A stretch of 64,000 bases of DNA from CAZMYM01 sp964620325. Its GTDB lineage: Bacteria > Bipolaricaulota > Bipolaricaulia > UBA7950 > UBA9294. The stretch lies in the NCBI GenBank assembly GCA_964620325.1, contig CAZUIM010000008.1, forward strand, positions 1-64,000, given 5' to 3'. This document shows positions 7,363-16,772 of this stretch, piece after piece (position 1 is the first letter of the stretch; every line of letters starts with the position of its first letter). Below the pieces are notes generated by a model. The model did not search any database, was not told the origin of the DNA, and saw only the letters and a program-made list of their open reading frames with translations. The position numbers and the translations under genes were made by a program.

Positions 7363-9582
7363 ATGAAGGTGCGTAAGGTCAATCCGTTTGGCCTTTCCCT
7401 CCTTCTGACGGTGGTCGTTCTCCTACTTCCGGCGACGGGGTTGGCCCAAAGCGACGGCTACTACACTGTCAGTCAAGGAGAAACGCAGGAAACGATCACG
7501 CCTCTGCAGAACTCGGTGGGAGTCGAGGACTTCTACGGGTACGCGGGGAGCGTGGCGTCGACCGGCTTCGAGGAGGCGAACACGGCCGTGATGTTCCTCT
7601 ATCGGGACACCGCGAGCGGCCAGCTTTCTCTGTTCGTCCTTCTCGGCGGAGCCGCCGGCAGTACGGCGGGGGCCGTGTCGATGACGCTGAATGGGGTTCC
7701 TGCTGGTGCGGAGTTTCAGGTCCAGGATGACAGTTTCGATTTCCGAGACACCTGGGAACTGGCGCCTCCGACGGGAACGGTCTCGTGGAGCTGGGACGAT
7801 GGACTCGGAGACGGCATGGTCCTCGGTCCGCTGACGGAGGAGTTCGAATTGACGATCTTCCCGCAGTTCACGACCGGGATCACGCAGGTGAAGTTCCTCT
7901 CCGGCAGCCTGGCGGCTCCGGACGAGACGACGCTGAATCTGCTCGATCCGATCCTCATCGAAGGGACGACGAATCGGCCGCCGGCCGTTTCGTTCTTCGC
8001 CTCGCCAGCATCGCCTCACATCAACGAGCCGGTGACGTTCGACGCGTCGGCCACGTTCGACCCGGACGGCGCCATCGACATGTACGAGTGGGACTTCGAT
8101 GGCGATGGACTGTTCGATCTGACGCAGAGCGATTCGGTCGTGACGCACACGTACGCGACCAGCGGTCTGAAGAGCGTCACACTCCGCGTGACCGACGCTG
8201 CGGGGGCGACCGATCGACAGACGATGACCCTCGACGTGGCCGACCTCGCCGTCAAGGTGACGCGTACGATCTCGACCATCGCGGCCCTTCCGGGGACCAC
8301 GTTCCTCGTGGTCGTCCGATTCGAGCCGGAGATGGACATGGCCGGCGTCGGTCTTCAGGAGAACCTCCCGGTCGGCTGGAAGATCAAGCCGCTCGAGAAC
8401 GCCGGTGCCGCGTTCAAGCGGTCCGACGTCCAGTGGGTCTTCGTCGATCAGATCAGGGCGCACACGACGAAGGTCATCTCCTACGAGCTCACCGTCCCTG
8501 AGAGCGATCGATTGATCGCGACGACGCTGCCGGTCTGTTTCACGATCACCGGCACGCTTCAGGCGATGACCCCAGGGTTGGAGATCCCGGTGGAGGGCGA
8601 TTCGAAGATCGAGATCACCGACGCGCTTCCGTTGAAGACGGCGATCACTCACTTGGTCCCGCGGACCGGGATCGACATGGAGGACTCGATCGACCTGCGC
8701 CTGTCGCAGAAGATCGACCCGCAGCAGCTGGCGCGGGCCCTTGAGATGTGGCAGTACAGCGAGGTGGTCCCGTGGACGCAAGGCAAGACGATCAACCTCG
8801 AGGAGATGAAGGAGCTGTCGGCGTACGCCTACACGTGCACACCGGTCGACGTTAAGCTCCCCGGGGTGCTCGCCGCGGACATCACGGCGGTGCGCACGAT
8901 CGCCACGCCGGTTCCGTGCAACAACATTCTGCTCAACTACTACGGCCCCGGAGGCGACAAGGTGGCGAGCACGTTCACCGTCAAGGTCGAAATCTGGGCT
9001 GACCAGGATCTGTACGGCGTCGGGCTGAAGGAGGATCTGCCGACGGGGTGGCAGGTGATCCCGATTGAGAACGGCGGGTTCACCTACAAGGCTTCCCGCA
9101 CGGAGTGGGTCTACCCGACGAAACTGCCGGCCGACACCATGAAGACGATCATCTACCAGGTGGAGGTGCCTCAGACCGAAGCGATCGAACTGGCCGCGAG
9201 CGATCCCTGCTACGCCAGCTCGAACGATCTGTACGGCATCGTGGACTCCGCACTCCCGTGCATGGAGACGCGGGTGACCGGCGACAGCGGCGTGGATGTG
9301 AGCGAATGCGTGTCGGTGCTTGTCGCGATCTCCCGCTGGGATGTTCACAACGACCGTCTCGACATCACACTGTCGGACAAGATCTCGTTCCAGCAGGTCC
9401 AGCGCGCGATTGCGTTCTGGCTCGAAGACGAGATCGTCCCATGGACGTGTGGACAGACCGTCGGGTACCACATGCTGAAGGAGATCATCGCCTACTGGTT
9501 GACTGGCACGAACATCTGTGAACCACTCCCGAGCGAGCCCTATGGGCCGTGCGATCCGGATGAGTGGCTCTGTGATCCGTAG
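7363..9582 (+). CDS. Secreted PKD-domain surface protein with two DUF11-like modules and two C-terminal PWTxGQ-type motifs
   Basis: The 739-residue exported protein has a clear signal peptide (LSLLLTVVVLLLPATGLAQ). A beta-rich N-terminal region leads to a PKD domain at about residues 204-292 (YEWDFDGDG). Then a module is present twice: a DUF11-like sandwich (296-426 and 507-646) with matching GVGLQENLPVGWKIKPLEN and GVGLKEDLPTGWQVIPIEN stretches, each followed by a helical motif (about 443-491 and 649-716). The second motif ends MLKEIIAYWLTG. The start was set at the ATG after AAAGGAGGT; an upstream extension of 49 codons has no signal peptide of its own. The motif recurs in the next gene, so the module seems to have duplicated within and between genes. 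Probable role: cell-surface or S-layer-type structure; function unknown. Confidence 0.8.
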   Translation: MKVRKVNPFGLSLLLTVVVLLLPATGLAQSDGYYTVSQGETQETITPLQNSVGVEDFYGYAGSVASTGFEEANTAVMFLYRDTASGQLSLFVLLGGAAGSTAGAVSMTLNGVPAGAEFQVQDDSFDFRDTWELAPPTGTVSWSWDDGLGDGMVLGPLTEEFELTIFPQFTTGITQVKFLSGSLAAPDETTLNLLDPILIEGTTNRPPAVSFFASPASPHINEPVTFDASATFDPDGAIDMYEWDFDGDGLFDLTQSDSVVTHTYATSGLKSVTLRVTDAAGATDRQTMTLDVADLAVKVTRTISTIAALPGTTFLVVVRFEPEMDMAGVGLQENLPVGWKIKPLENAGAAFKRSDVQWVFVDQIRAHTTKVISYELTVPESDRLIATTLPVCFTITGTLQAMTPGLEIPVEGDSKIEITDALPLKTAITHLVPRTGIDMEDSIDLRLSQKIDPQQLARALEMWQYSEVVPWTQGKTINLEEMKELSAYAYTCTPVDVKLPGVLAADITAVRTIATPVPCNNILLNYYGPGGDKVASTFTVKVEIWADQDLYGVGLKEDLPTGWQVIPIENGGFTYKASRTEWVYPTKLPADTMKTIIYQVEVPQTEAIELAASDPCYASSNDLYGIVDSALPCMETRVTGDSGVDVSECVSVLVAISRWDVHNDRLDITLSDKISFQQVQRAIAFWLEDEIVPWTCGQTVGYHMLKEIIAYWLTGTNICEPLPSEPYGPCDPDEWLCDP

Positions 9583-9617
9583 GCCGGTTTGACCGGGTGC
9601 ACTGGGAGATGATACGA

Positions 9618-11783
9618 ATGAGAACGACCAACCATACGGCGAGGGGGGTCCCCCTCGCCGTCCTCCTCTTGATGTTGGCATGCACGTCCTGGGCGGTGAT
9701 GGGTGAGGGATCCCTTCGTATCGACCAGGCGATCGCACCGGACGAGATTTATCTCGCGGGACCGAGCGCCGAGGCGGACGCGGCCACGCTCGCTCTCTAC
9801 TTGCAGGCAGTGGGGCCCGAGGATCGGTATCCGATCGATTGTCTCTTCGTCATCGACGCGTCGACGACGTCCGACCTCGGACAGGCAAAGGAATTCGCGT
9901 ACGACTTGATCGACCAATTCGGGTACAACGACCGCGTCGGGCTCATCTCATACGGAACGACCGCGAGCCTCGAACTGCCCCTGACCAGCAATCACGGCGC
10001 GGTGAAGCTGGCCGTCGCGGATCTGACCGCCGGCGGGAAGTCGGCGATGGGGCTTGCGATGCAGCTGGCCCGTCGGGAGTTCGACCAGACCGGTAGAACC
10101 GACGCGGTGTTTGTGGAGATCCTCGTTTCCGACGGGCAGTCGAGCGTCGGGATCGAACCGGATTCGGAAGGGGAGGCGGCGGCACAGGCCGGAATCAAGA
10201 TCGTCTCCGTCGGCCTCGGGACCCTCATCAACCGGAACCTGCTGGCCGCCTTCGCGGAGCAGACGGAAGGGCTGTTCTTCGAGAGCCCGTCCGATCGAGC
10301 ACGAACGGGCATTCTCGGGCATCTCGACATGCGGACCGCCGCGTCGCAGCTCCGCGTTGAGAAGCGGCTTCCGGCGGGACTGCGACTGCGAGACGCGATC
10401 CCGGGAGCGACGCAGGTGGAGCATCGCCCGGACGGGACGACGACGGCGATCTGGCGTCTCGCCGATCTCGAACTCGGCGAGAGCACGTCGATCGAGATGG
10501 AGATCGAGGGAAGGGACGGCGGTGCATGGAAGACGGACGTCTCGTCGTCCGTGAGCTACCTCGACTTTCGCGGTGTGCGGCAAATCCAGGAGATCCCGGC
10601 GCAAACCTTGACCGTGCTCATCCCGAACTCGCCGCCGATTGCCAAATTCGCGGTGGCATCGGAGACGCCCTCACCGGTGAATCACGACGTGGAGTTCGAG
10701 GACCTCTCCTTCGATACCGACGGCGGGAGCATCGTCGCCTGGGAGTGGGACTTCGACGACGGGACGACGAGCAGGGAGCAGAGTCCGGGCCATCGTTTCG
10801 ACGAGACCGGGACGTACACAGTTTCGCTCGTCGTGGTCGATGAGGACGGAGACAGCTCCGAGCCGTTCGAGATGGACGTCACGATCGAGCCGAACAAGGC
10901 GCCGGTCGCCCGATTTGAGATCGAGACGGAGCCGCCGCTGGATACGATCAGTCCGGTTCGCTTCCGGGACGTATCGACCGACGACAGCGGTGAAGTCGTC
11001 GGATGGGAATGGAACTTCGGCGACGGAGCGACCAGTCGTGAACGGAACCCCGAGCACGTGTTCGAGTACACGGGAGCGTTCACGGTCTCGCTCGTCGTGG
11101 CCGACGAAGATGGCGCGAGGTCGAAGCCCTACCGGACGGACGTGAGGATCGAGCTCGGTCCCCGCGTGACGGCGACCCGCACGGTCAGCACGTGCTTGCC
11201 AGGCGACGTGACCGTAGCGGGTGCGATCGTGGATGTCGATCTGGAGATCGAGGTCGGCGGCGCCGTGAACGGCCTCTCGGTCATCGAGACGATCCCGGAC
11301 GGGTGGACGTTCATCGAGGGCGAGAACGACGGAGCGACGACCTGCTTCGCCGACGGAGTCGTCGAATGGTTGTTCGTGGAGAAGCTGGTCAGCGACAGGA
11401 TCAACGCGGAGCGTCGGATCACGTACTCCTTGCAGGCGCCGGCCGCGGTCGCCGGGACGGCGCAGGCGTCGATTCAGGGGAAAATCGGGAGCTCGGCCCC
11501 GAGGTTCGAGCAGCCGATCCTCGGCGAGGACAGAGTGTCATTGACCGAGTTCCTCTCGATCCCGGTCGTCATCTCTCGATGGGACACCGACGCAGACGAG
11601 CTGAAGCTGTGCGAAGCGGAGCCGGAGATCATCGATTTCGCCGAGATCCAATACGCGATTTCTCTTTGGCTCTCCGGTGAGGACGTTCCATGGACGAACG
11701 GCCAGACGATCGACATCGCGATGATGCGGGATCTCATCGCGTACTGGTTGACCGGTAGATCGGTGCACGACTCGCTCCCCTAG
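9618..11783 (+). CDS. Secreted vWA/PKD surface protein with C-terminal PWTxGQ-type motif
   Basis: The 721-residue exported protein has a signal peptide through PLAVLLLMLACTSWA. A von Willebrand factor A domain spans about residues 69-230; its metal site reads DASTTSD instead of the classic DxSxS. A beta-rich linker leads to two PKD domains (about 336-424 with WEWDFDDGT, and 428-511 with WEWNFGDGA). A DUF11-like sandwich (515-637) and one copy of the C-terminal motif (643-713) follow, the motif reading IQYAISLWLSGEDVPWTNGQ then MRDLIAYWLTG. Two further in-frame starts lie just upstream; the ATG at 9618 fits best with the GGGAG 9 bases before it. It is a sister of the preceding gene, presumably displayed at the surface and involved in adhesion or matrix binding. 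Confidence 0.8.
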   Translation: MRTTNHTARGVPLAVLLLMLACTSWAVMGEGSLRIDQAIAPDEIYLAGPSAEADAATLALYLQAVGPEDRYPIDCLFVIDASTTSDLGQAKEFAYDLIDQFGYNDRVGLISYGTTASLELPLTSNHGAVKLAVADLTAGGKSAMGLAMQLARREFDQTGRTDAVFVEILVSDGQSSVGIEPDSEGEAAAQAGIKIVSVGLGTLINRNLLAAFAEQTEGLFFESPSDRARTGILGHLDMRTAASQLRVEKRLPAGLRLRDAIPGATQVEHRPDGTTTAIWRLADLELGESTSIEMEIEGRDGGAWKTDVSSSVSYLDFRGVRQIQEIPAQTLTVLIPNSPPIAKFAVASETPSPVNHDVEFEDLSFDTDGGSIVAWEWDFDDGTTSREQSPGHRFDETGTYTVSLVVVDEDGDSSEPFEMDVTIEPNKAPVARFEIETEPPLDTISPVRFRDVSTDDSGEVVGWEWNFGDGATSRERNPEHVFEYTGAFTVSLVVADEDGARSKPYRTDVRIELGPRVTATRTVSTCLPGDVTVAGAIVDVDLEIEVGGAVNGLSVIETIPDGWTFIEGENDGATTCFADGVVEWLFVEKLVSDRINAERRITYSLQAPAAVAGTAQASIQGKIGSSAPRFEQPILGEDRVSLTEFLSIPVVISRWDTDADELKLCEAEPEIIDFAEIQYAISLWLSGEDVPWTNGQTIDIAMMRDLIAYWLTGRSVHDSLP

Positions 11784-11823
11784 GTTGGGAGCGAGTCCGC
11801 TCCGATTTCGATAAGGAGGGGGT

Positions 11824-12522
11824 ATGAAGAAGAGGCTCTTCGGTTCGATTCTGTCGGCCGTCGTCCTCGCAGCTTTCGCCTTCAGCGGTGTCGCTTGGGA
11901 GGCCGACTTCCAACCTTCGAACTACAACCCGAACGTCGATGAGACGATCACGCTCGCCGTCTGCGAACCGTGCTTGGACGATGGCTCGTACCGGTACTGG
12001 TGGGATTTCGACGGCGACGGGGCCAGAGACGTCGAGACGGACGATCCGAGCATCGAGCATGCGTTCGACGCGGCCGGGTTCTACGAGGTCGAGCTGACGC
12101 TCGTCGACGAGATCGGACACCGGAAGGTGAGTCGAAGAGGCATCCTCGTCGGCGCGCTTCCGGCGTACGCGGTTCGCGAGACGGTCGAGCAGGGAGACGG
12201 GACGATCCTCGTCCTGATCACGATTCACGCGGCCGCTCCCATGACGGTGCCCGCTCTCGAAGAGACGATGGTGCGGGGCTGGCAGTTCGAGTTGGTCGAC
12301 GACGGCGCCGCCTTTGTCGCGAATCCGAATGCGGAGATTCGTACGTTCCAGATCGCCTGGGGAGACGCGTTCGAAGCGGGTGCCGAGCTCACGTGCTCGT
12401 ACCGCCTGCATCCGACCCGATCGTCGGGCCCGATCACGCAGCTTGCCGGAACGATCAGCGGTCGCGCAGACGACAAGAGGTTTTCCGGGCCGATTTGTGG
12501 CCGGCTCGAGATCGAGTACTAG
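11824..12522 (+). CDS. Secreted protein with PKD and DUF11-like domains
   Basis: The 232-residue exported protein has a signal peptide through LSAVVLAAFAFSGVAW. A PKD-like domain occupies about residues 26-105 (WWDFDGDGARDVETDD), and a DUF11-like sandwich about 110-215 (LEETMVRGWQFELVDDGAAF). It resembles the C-terminal half of the two preceding proteins but stops before the PWTxGQ motif. This makes it a minimal member of the same family. AAGGAGGGGG precedes the ATG, and the gene follows its neighbour by 40 bases. Its last 68 bases overlap the 3' end of the convergent membrane-protein gene. Confidence 0.75.
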   Translation: MKKRLFGSILSAVVLAAFAFSGVAWEADFQPSNYNPNVDETITLAVCEPCLDDGSYRYWWDFDGDGARDVETDDPSIEHAFDAAGFYEVELTLVDEIGHRKVSRRGILVGALPAYAVRETVEQGDGTILVLITIHAAAPMTVPALEETMVRGWQFELVDDGAAFVANPNAEIRTFQIAWGDAFEAGAELTCSYRLHPTRSSGPITQLAGTISGRADDKRFSGPICGRLEIEY

Positions 12523-13111
12523 ATAGCCAAGACGAGTCGGTTTCGTCGGGGCCGGGCAGCGTGAGCTGTCCGGCCTCTTCGTTGGTGCCGCCCGCGTCGA
12601 GCGATTCGTCGGTCGTCGCATCCGCCGCGGTCGTCGGACGAGCGAGGGCGGCGATCGCCAACGAGAGCCCGAGCAGGACGGCGGCGAGGCCGACCGCGGG
12701 ACCGAACCGGAGCCGAATGTGAACGGAGTTCGCCGCGGCGATGCTTCCCAGGCAAGCGAGGGCGACGAGCCCCGACGACGTGCCATAGCGGACGGCGATT
12801 CTGCGGCGATGGTCCGGCGGGACGTCTCGGAGACGGGCGGCGGCGAGCGACGCGTCCCAGCCGAGAAGGGCGAGGGTCACCGAGGCGGCCGGCAGAAGGA
12901 GCCCGGCTCCGGCGGCGGCGGCGGCCGCCGCCACTCCGACGAACCCGGCGAAAAGGGCGGTCGCGCCGGGACCCAACCGAAGGGTGTTGAAGAGCCAAAG
13001 GGCCGACAGCGCCAAGCCGATCCCCCCGAGGAGGCGTTCGTCGGTTCCGGTGGTGGCCGAAAAGAGCACGACGCCGCCCGCGAGAATCAAGCAGCCGGCA
13101 AGTCTCCTCAT
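12455..13111 (-). CDS. Membrane protein of unknown function at the end of the MoxR/DUF58 operon
   Basis: The 218-residue protein has several hydrophobic helices rich in Ala, Gly and Leu, among them CLILAGGVVLFSATTG, LGGIGLALSALWLF and FAGFVGVAAAAAAAGAGLLL. It has an acidic/basic C-terminal tail. Its ATG overlaps the DUF58 stop, so it is translationally coupled to that gene. No family was recognised. The last 68 bases overlap the end of the PKD gene on the other strand, so the C-terminal tail is unlikely to be under strong constraint. Confidence 0.55.
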   Translation of the reverse strand: MRRLAGCLILAGGVVLFSATTGTDERLLGGIGLALSALWLFNTLRLGPGATALFAGFVGVAAAAAAAGAGLLLPAASVTLALLGWDASLAAARLRDVPPDHRRRIAVRYGTSSGLVALACLGSIAAANSVHIRLRFGPAVGLAAVLLGLSLAIAALARPTTAADATTDESLDAGGTNEEAGQLTLPGPDETDSSWLSSTRSRAGHKSARKTSCRLRDR

Positions 13112-14391
13112 CGGCGAAGCCCCCGTGCGGTCTGTCCGGCGTGATGAAGGGCGACGCCGAGCGGTTCCGAGAGATCCCAGTCTACGACGGCCGCGCCCGC
13201 TCGAGCCAGTCGATTCAAGGTGGCCTGCTGACCGAGTCGCGTCAGGCGTTCAGCGAGGTCATCGAACGGTCCGGGCGTGAGTACCGACCGTTCCAGCGCG
13301 ACGCTGTTCGGATGGATGAGCAGGATCGAATAGCCCCGGGCGGCCAGCTGGACGGGGACGTCGACGTCCTCTCTCGACCCGAGGGTGCTGAAGATGACCA
13401 ACTGAGAACCGGCGGCGAACAGGCGCGTTGGGATCTGCCGGAGCCTCCCGAAGGCGAGTTGATTCGAGGGACGGGCAAGCGCGAGCGCCTGGAGGAGCCG
13501 CTCCATCTGGAGTCGGCCGGTTCCGGGAAACGTCCAGTTGATCGTGTCGCCGTAGATCAGAAGGCCGACCCGATTGCTCTTGCGGAGGAAGTGGGAGGCG
13601 ACAGAGGCGGCGGCCCGGACGACGAGATCGAACGTCTTCACGTCTCCGATCTGCAGATGCATGTGGGCCCGGGCGTCGACGATGAGGTTGACGTCGGTCA
13701 TCCGTTCTTGCTCGTACAGGTTCACGATCAGTTCATCCCGTCGCGCGGACGCGCGCCAGTTGATCCGACGGATGTCGTCTCCGGGCGTGTGCTCGCGGCA
13801 TCCGAGCGTCTCCAGGCCGGATCCGGATCGCCCGGTTCGGATCGATCCGGCGTAGGCATGGACATGCCGTGGTCGGATCTTGATCTCGCGGAGTGACTCG
13901 AAGACGGGCAACGCGGTGAGTCGCGATTCGTGCCGAAGCGTGACGTTGCGCACGGCGAGACCCCACGGTGCCCAATACGCCCCGACGAGTCGGCGCTGAT
14001 CGTAGCCGCCGCGCTCGGCGCCGAGGATGTAAGTCTGTGTCAAGGTCTCGGCCTCCTGCAATCGGCCGGCGAGACCCGGTTCACCGGAGGTCACAGAGGT
14101 CCCGTGGGGAATCGTGTCGCGCAGGGAGACCCAGACATCTCGTTCGCCGTCGTTGGTGACAGAAAGAGTCACTTCGACTTGCTCGTCCTCGTAGATCCGC
14201 GACGACGAGAACGTACGCGAAACGCGAAGTCGAGCAGGGCGGAGAGACGCGTTCGATGCAAGGAGTGATGCACCGAAGACGAGGAGCGGAAGCGCCAATG
14301 CGAGCACGTCTCGTTGCCGTGCCAGAAGGCCGAACAGGGTCAGCCCGAGGGCGAGGATGAACGCGAAGAGCGCGCGCCGCCGCGTCGACAC
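13108..14391 (-). CDS. DUF58 domain protein (MoxR-associated)
   Basis: The 427-residue protein starts with two hydrophobic segments (LFAFILALGLTLFGLLA and VLALALPLLVFGASLLA). A beta domain follows, then the DUF58 signature: an arginine-rich GCREHTPGDDIRRINWRASA stretch and a vWA-like region (LIVDARAHMHL, VGLLIYGD). DUF58 proteins act with MoxR AAA+ ATPases in assembling or activating envelope or metalloprotein complexes. A GTG start at 14391 lies 2 bases after the moxR stop; a longer frame reaching 14469 would run inside moxR. Confidence 0.85.
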   Translation of the reverse strand: MSTRRRALFAFILALGLTLFGLLARQRDVLALALPLLVFGASLLASNASLRPARLRVSRTFSSSRIYEDEQVEVTLSVTNDGERDVWVSLRDTIPHGTSVTSGEPGLAGRLQEAETLTQTYILGAERGGYDQRRLVGAYWAPWGLAVRNVTLRHESRLTALPVFESLREIKIRPRHVHAYAGSIRTGRSGSGLETLGCREHTPGDDIRRINWRASARRDELIVNLYEQERMTDVNLIVDARAHMHLQIGDVKTFDLVVRAAASVASHFLRKSNRVGLLIYGDTINWTFPGTGRLQMERLLQALALARPSNQLAFGRLRQIPTRLFAAGSQLVIFSTLGSREDVDVPVQLAARGYSILLIHPNSVALERSVLTPGPFDDLAERLTRLGQQATLNRLARAGAAVVDWDLSEPLGVALHHAGQTARGLRR

Positions 14392-14393
14392 GG

Positions 14394-15344
14394 CTACCGG
14401 ACCTTGGGGACCGGCGTGGTCTTGAGAATCCCCTCGAGGACGTCGTTCGTCGTCGTCCGGCGCGCCCACAGATCGGGATTCAACAGGAGCCGATGGGCGA
14501 GGGCCGGGATCGCGAGGCTCTTTGCGTCGTCCGGAATGACGAAGTCGCGCCCGTCGATCGCCGCTCGGGCCCGGGCCAGCTTGACGAGGGCGAGCGAGCC
14601 GCGCGGGCTTGCACCGACGTAGAGGCTGGCGTGGCGGCGCGTCCGATGCACGATGTCGACGACGTAGCGTTCGACGTCTTGCGAGACGTGTACGTCCTCC
14701 AGAGCGGATTGCATCTTCAACACGTCGTCTGCCTCACAGACCGGCGCGAGGACGACCTCGTCGGTCCTCCGGCCGATCCTGCGTTGGAGGATCTCGATCT
14801 CCCCTTCGGCCGACGGATACCCGACGGCGAGGCGGATCAGGAATCGGTCGAGCTGGGCTTCAGGAAGAGGGAACGTTCCCTCGTACTCGATCGGGTTCTG
14901 CGTCGCGATGACGAGGAACGGATCGGGAAGCGGCCGTGTCTCTCCCCCGATTGAGACCTGTGCCTCCTGCATCGCCTCGAGAAGCGCCGATTGGGTTTTC
15001 GGCGTCGCGCGGTTGATCTCGTCGGCGAGGATGACGTGAGCGAAGATCGGACCTGGGGCGAGGACGAATTCGCCTCGATTCCGGTCGAAGATGTGTGAAC
15101 CGGTGATGTCGCTCGGCAGAAGGTCGGGCGTGAATTGGATCCGCCGGAATTCCATCCCGAGGACCTGGGCGAACGACCGCGCGATCAGTGTCTTGGCGAG
15201 GCCCGGAAGGTCCTCGAACAGAACGTGCCCGCGGGCCAGGATCGATGTGAGGACCAGAAAGAGCACGTCGCGCTTCCCGACGATCACTTCCGAGATCCGG
15301 TCGATGATCCGCTCGGACAGTCTGCCGACTTCGGCAGGATTCAA
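14394..15344 (-). CDS. MoxR family AAA+ ATPase
   Basis: The 316-residue cytoplasmic chaperone-type ATPase has a Walker A-like loop (FEDLPGLAKTLIARSFAQ), FTPDLLPSDITGS, a Walker B segment (VILADEINRATPKTQSALLE), sensor 1 (LVIATQNPIEYEGTFPLPEA) and the C-terminal GASPRGSLALVKLARARAAI. MoxR enzymes work with vWA/DUF58 partners, which flank it here. The start is TTG at 15344, overlapping the upstream stop as TTGA, with AAAGGAGG 6-7 bases ahead; that ribosome binding site decides the start. Confidence 0.93.
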   Translation of the reverse strand: MNPAEVGRLSERIIDRISEVIVGKRDVLFLVLTSILARGHVLFEDLPGLAKTLIARSFAQVLGMEFRRIQFTPDLLPSDITGSHIFDRNRGEFVLAPGPIFAHVILADEINRATPKTQSALLEAMQEAQVSIGGETRPLPDPFLVIATQNPIEYEGTFPLPEAQLDRFLIRLAVGYPSAEGEIEILQRRIGRRTDEVVLAPVCEADDVLKMQSALEDVHVSQDVERYVVDIVHRTRRHASLYVGASPRGSLALVKLARARAAIDGRDFVIPDDAKSLAIPALAHRLLLNPDLWARRTTTNDVLEGILKTTPVPKVR

Positions 15345-15898
15345 TCAGTGCCTCCTTTGAGCGCGTCCTCGATCGACGTGAGCGACTTTCGGAATCGACT
15401 GAGGAACGCTTCGCGTTCGGTTCCGGCGAGTCTTCGATCGGCGATCAGGTCTTGGAGAACGGGCTCCACTTCGAGGGCGGAGCCGGTCCGGCAGCGTTTC
15501 CGGACGACCGAAGGATCGAGGCCCGCGTTGAGGGCGGCGACGAGGGTCGCCGCCTCACAGATCTCGTCGGTCAGAAGTGCCTGGGCGTAGGCGTCTCGGG
15601 GGCTTCTCGCGATTCGCGACACGACGGACTCGAGCCGGCCGGTGCCGAGTTCGGGCGCCTCCTCCTCGTACGGAACGTCCTCGACGCCCCACGCTCGGAG
15701 CAGGACGACGATGAGGACGGGGATCGAGGCGATCAGGAGAGCCGCCCACAGCGTCCGCTGATGGAACTGGATGAGAAATGCGTAGACGCCGCGCCAACGG
15801 CCGGATGCGACGACGAACAAGGCAGCGGCCACGGCCGCGACGAGCAGGCCGAGGCCGACCAGCTTCCGGCGACCCATTCCTCCGCTTCTATCCGGCAT
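15341..15898 (-). CDS. Membrane protein of the MoxR operon
   Basis: The 185-residue protein has two hydrophobic segments near the N-terminus (LVGLGLLVAAVAAALFVVA and LWAALLIASIPVLIVVLL) and a soluble, helical C-terminal part rich in charged residues. It overlaps both the DUF4129 gene upstream and moxR downstream, so the group is translated in a coupled way. I do not recognise the family. The position suggests a membrane subunit of the MoxR/DUF58 machinery. Confidence 0.6.
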   Translation of the reverse strand: MPDRSGGMGRRKLVGLGLLVAAVAAALFVVASGRWRGVYAFLIQFHQRTLWAALLIASIPVLIVVLLRAWGVEDVPYEEEAPELGTGRLESVVSRIARSPRDAYAQALLTDEICEAATLVAALNAGLDPSVVRKRCRTGSALEVEPVLQDLIADRRLAGTEREAFLSRFRKSLTSIEDALKGGTD

Positions 15899-16772
15899 CG
15901 TGTCTCAGCTGCAGTGCCGCGAGCGACCGTCGGGCGCGATCGGCGAGACTCCCGTCGGCTCGCGCGCCGTATCGAACCAGTTCGAACATCTCGGTCAGGG
16001 CATCGACGCTATCGTGCGCGAACCCGGCCTCCCGAAGATCGACCGCGAATTCCCGTGGGGTCCGGAAGATCGGATCGAGTCCGGCGCGCTTCGACAGCGC
16101 GTGCAGCATCCGGGCGTAGCAGCGCTGCACGACGCCGATCGGATCGGCGCCGGCGTCGATCTCCCGGACGGCGTCGGCGGCGATCTCTTCGATCCCGCTC
16201 GCGTCTCCGTCGCCGAGCGCGCTCCGTCGCCTTCTCAAGCAGTACGAGACGACGGGAACGGTGAGCAGAGCGATGAGAACGGCCGCGAGAATCGCCGTCG
16301 CAGCGATCGGCCAAATCGCGCCTGCCGATTCGGTCAAGGTCTCGACGCGAAGAGCTGCGTCCGGCGAGGGGCCTGCCGTCGATCCCTCGACGACGCTCGG
16401 TTCTTCCTCGATCACCGGCCGGTCGGCCGGGCCGAACGGTCCGATGAGGTGTAGGGTGAGGGCGAGGATCGCGAACAGAAGGAGTCCGAGTGCGACCGTC
16501 GGACGGAAGCGGCGGTCGCGGATGGACATCGTCACCGAAGCGACCAGGAGCGCCAGTGCGATCGGGATGAGGATCCGTAAGACGTCGGGGGAATCGATCT
16601 GTATGGTCGCAATCGGTGGGGGGTCGTGGAGGACGAGTCTCTCCTCGTCCGGCGCCGGGAGCACTCGCCCTGGACCGACCTCGAGGTCGTCGATGCCTCC
16701 CACGAGGACACCGAGGATGACGGCGAAGAGGGCGAATGAGAGGGCGACCAGAAGGGCGCGTCTCCTGTCCAT
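15888..16772 (-). CDS. DUF4129 membrane protein
   Basis: The 295-residue protein has an N-terminal membrane helix, two to three further helices (ILIPIALALLVASVTMSI, VALGLLLFAILALTLHLIG, IAATAILAAVLIALLTVPVVSYCL) and a C-terminal DUF4129 domain. The latter reads VVQRCYARMLHALSKRAGL, then TPREFAVDL and FELVRYG. DUF4129 is commonly found with transglutaminase-like, DUF58 and MoxR genes. The ATG overlaps the aspS stop as TGATG; a GTG one codon earlier is also possible. Confidence 0.75.
   Translation of the reverse strand: MDRRRALLVALSFALFAVILGVLVGGIDDLEVGPGRVLPAPDEERLVLHDPPPIATIQIDSPDVLRILIPIALALLVASVTMSIRDRRFRPTVALGLLLFAILALTLHLIGPFGPADRPVIEEEPSVVEGSTAGPSPDAALRVETLTESAGAIWPIAATAILAAVLIALLTVPVVSYCLRRRRSALGDGDASGIEEIAADAVREIDAGADPIGVVQRCYARMLHALSKRAGLDPIFRTPREFAVDLREAGFAHDSVDALTEMFELVRYGARADGSLADRARRSLAALQLRHDAG

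Noticed and set aside
7423..9738. 771-residue minus-strand open frame opposite the PKD surface protein
   Set aside because: Basic, low-complexity antisense translation of a gene with clear signal peptide and domains on the plus strand.
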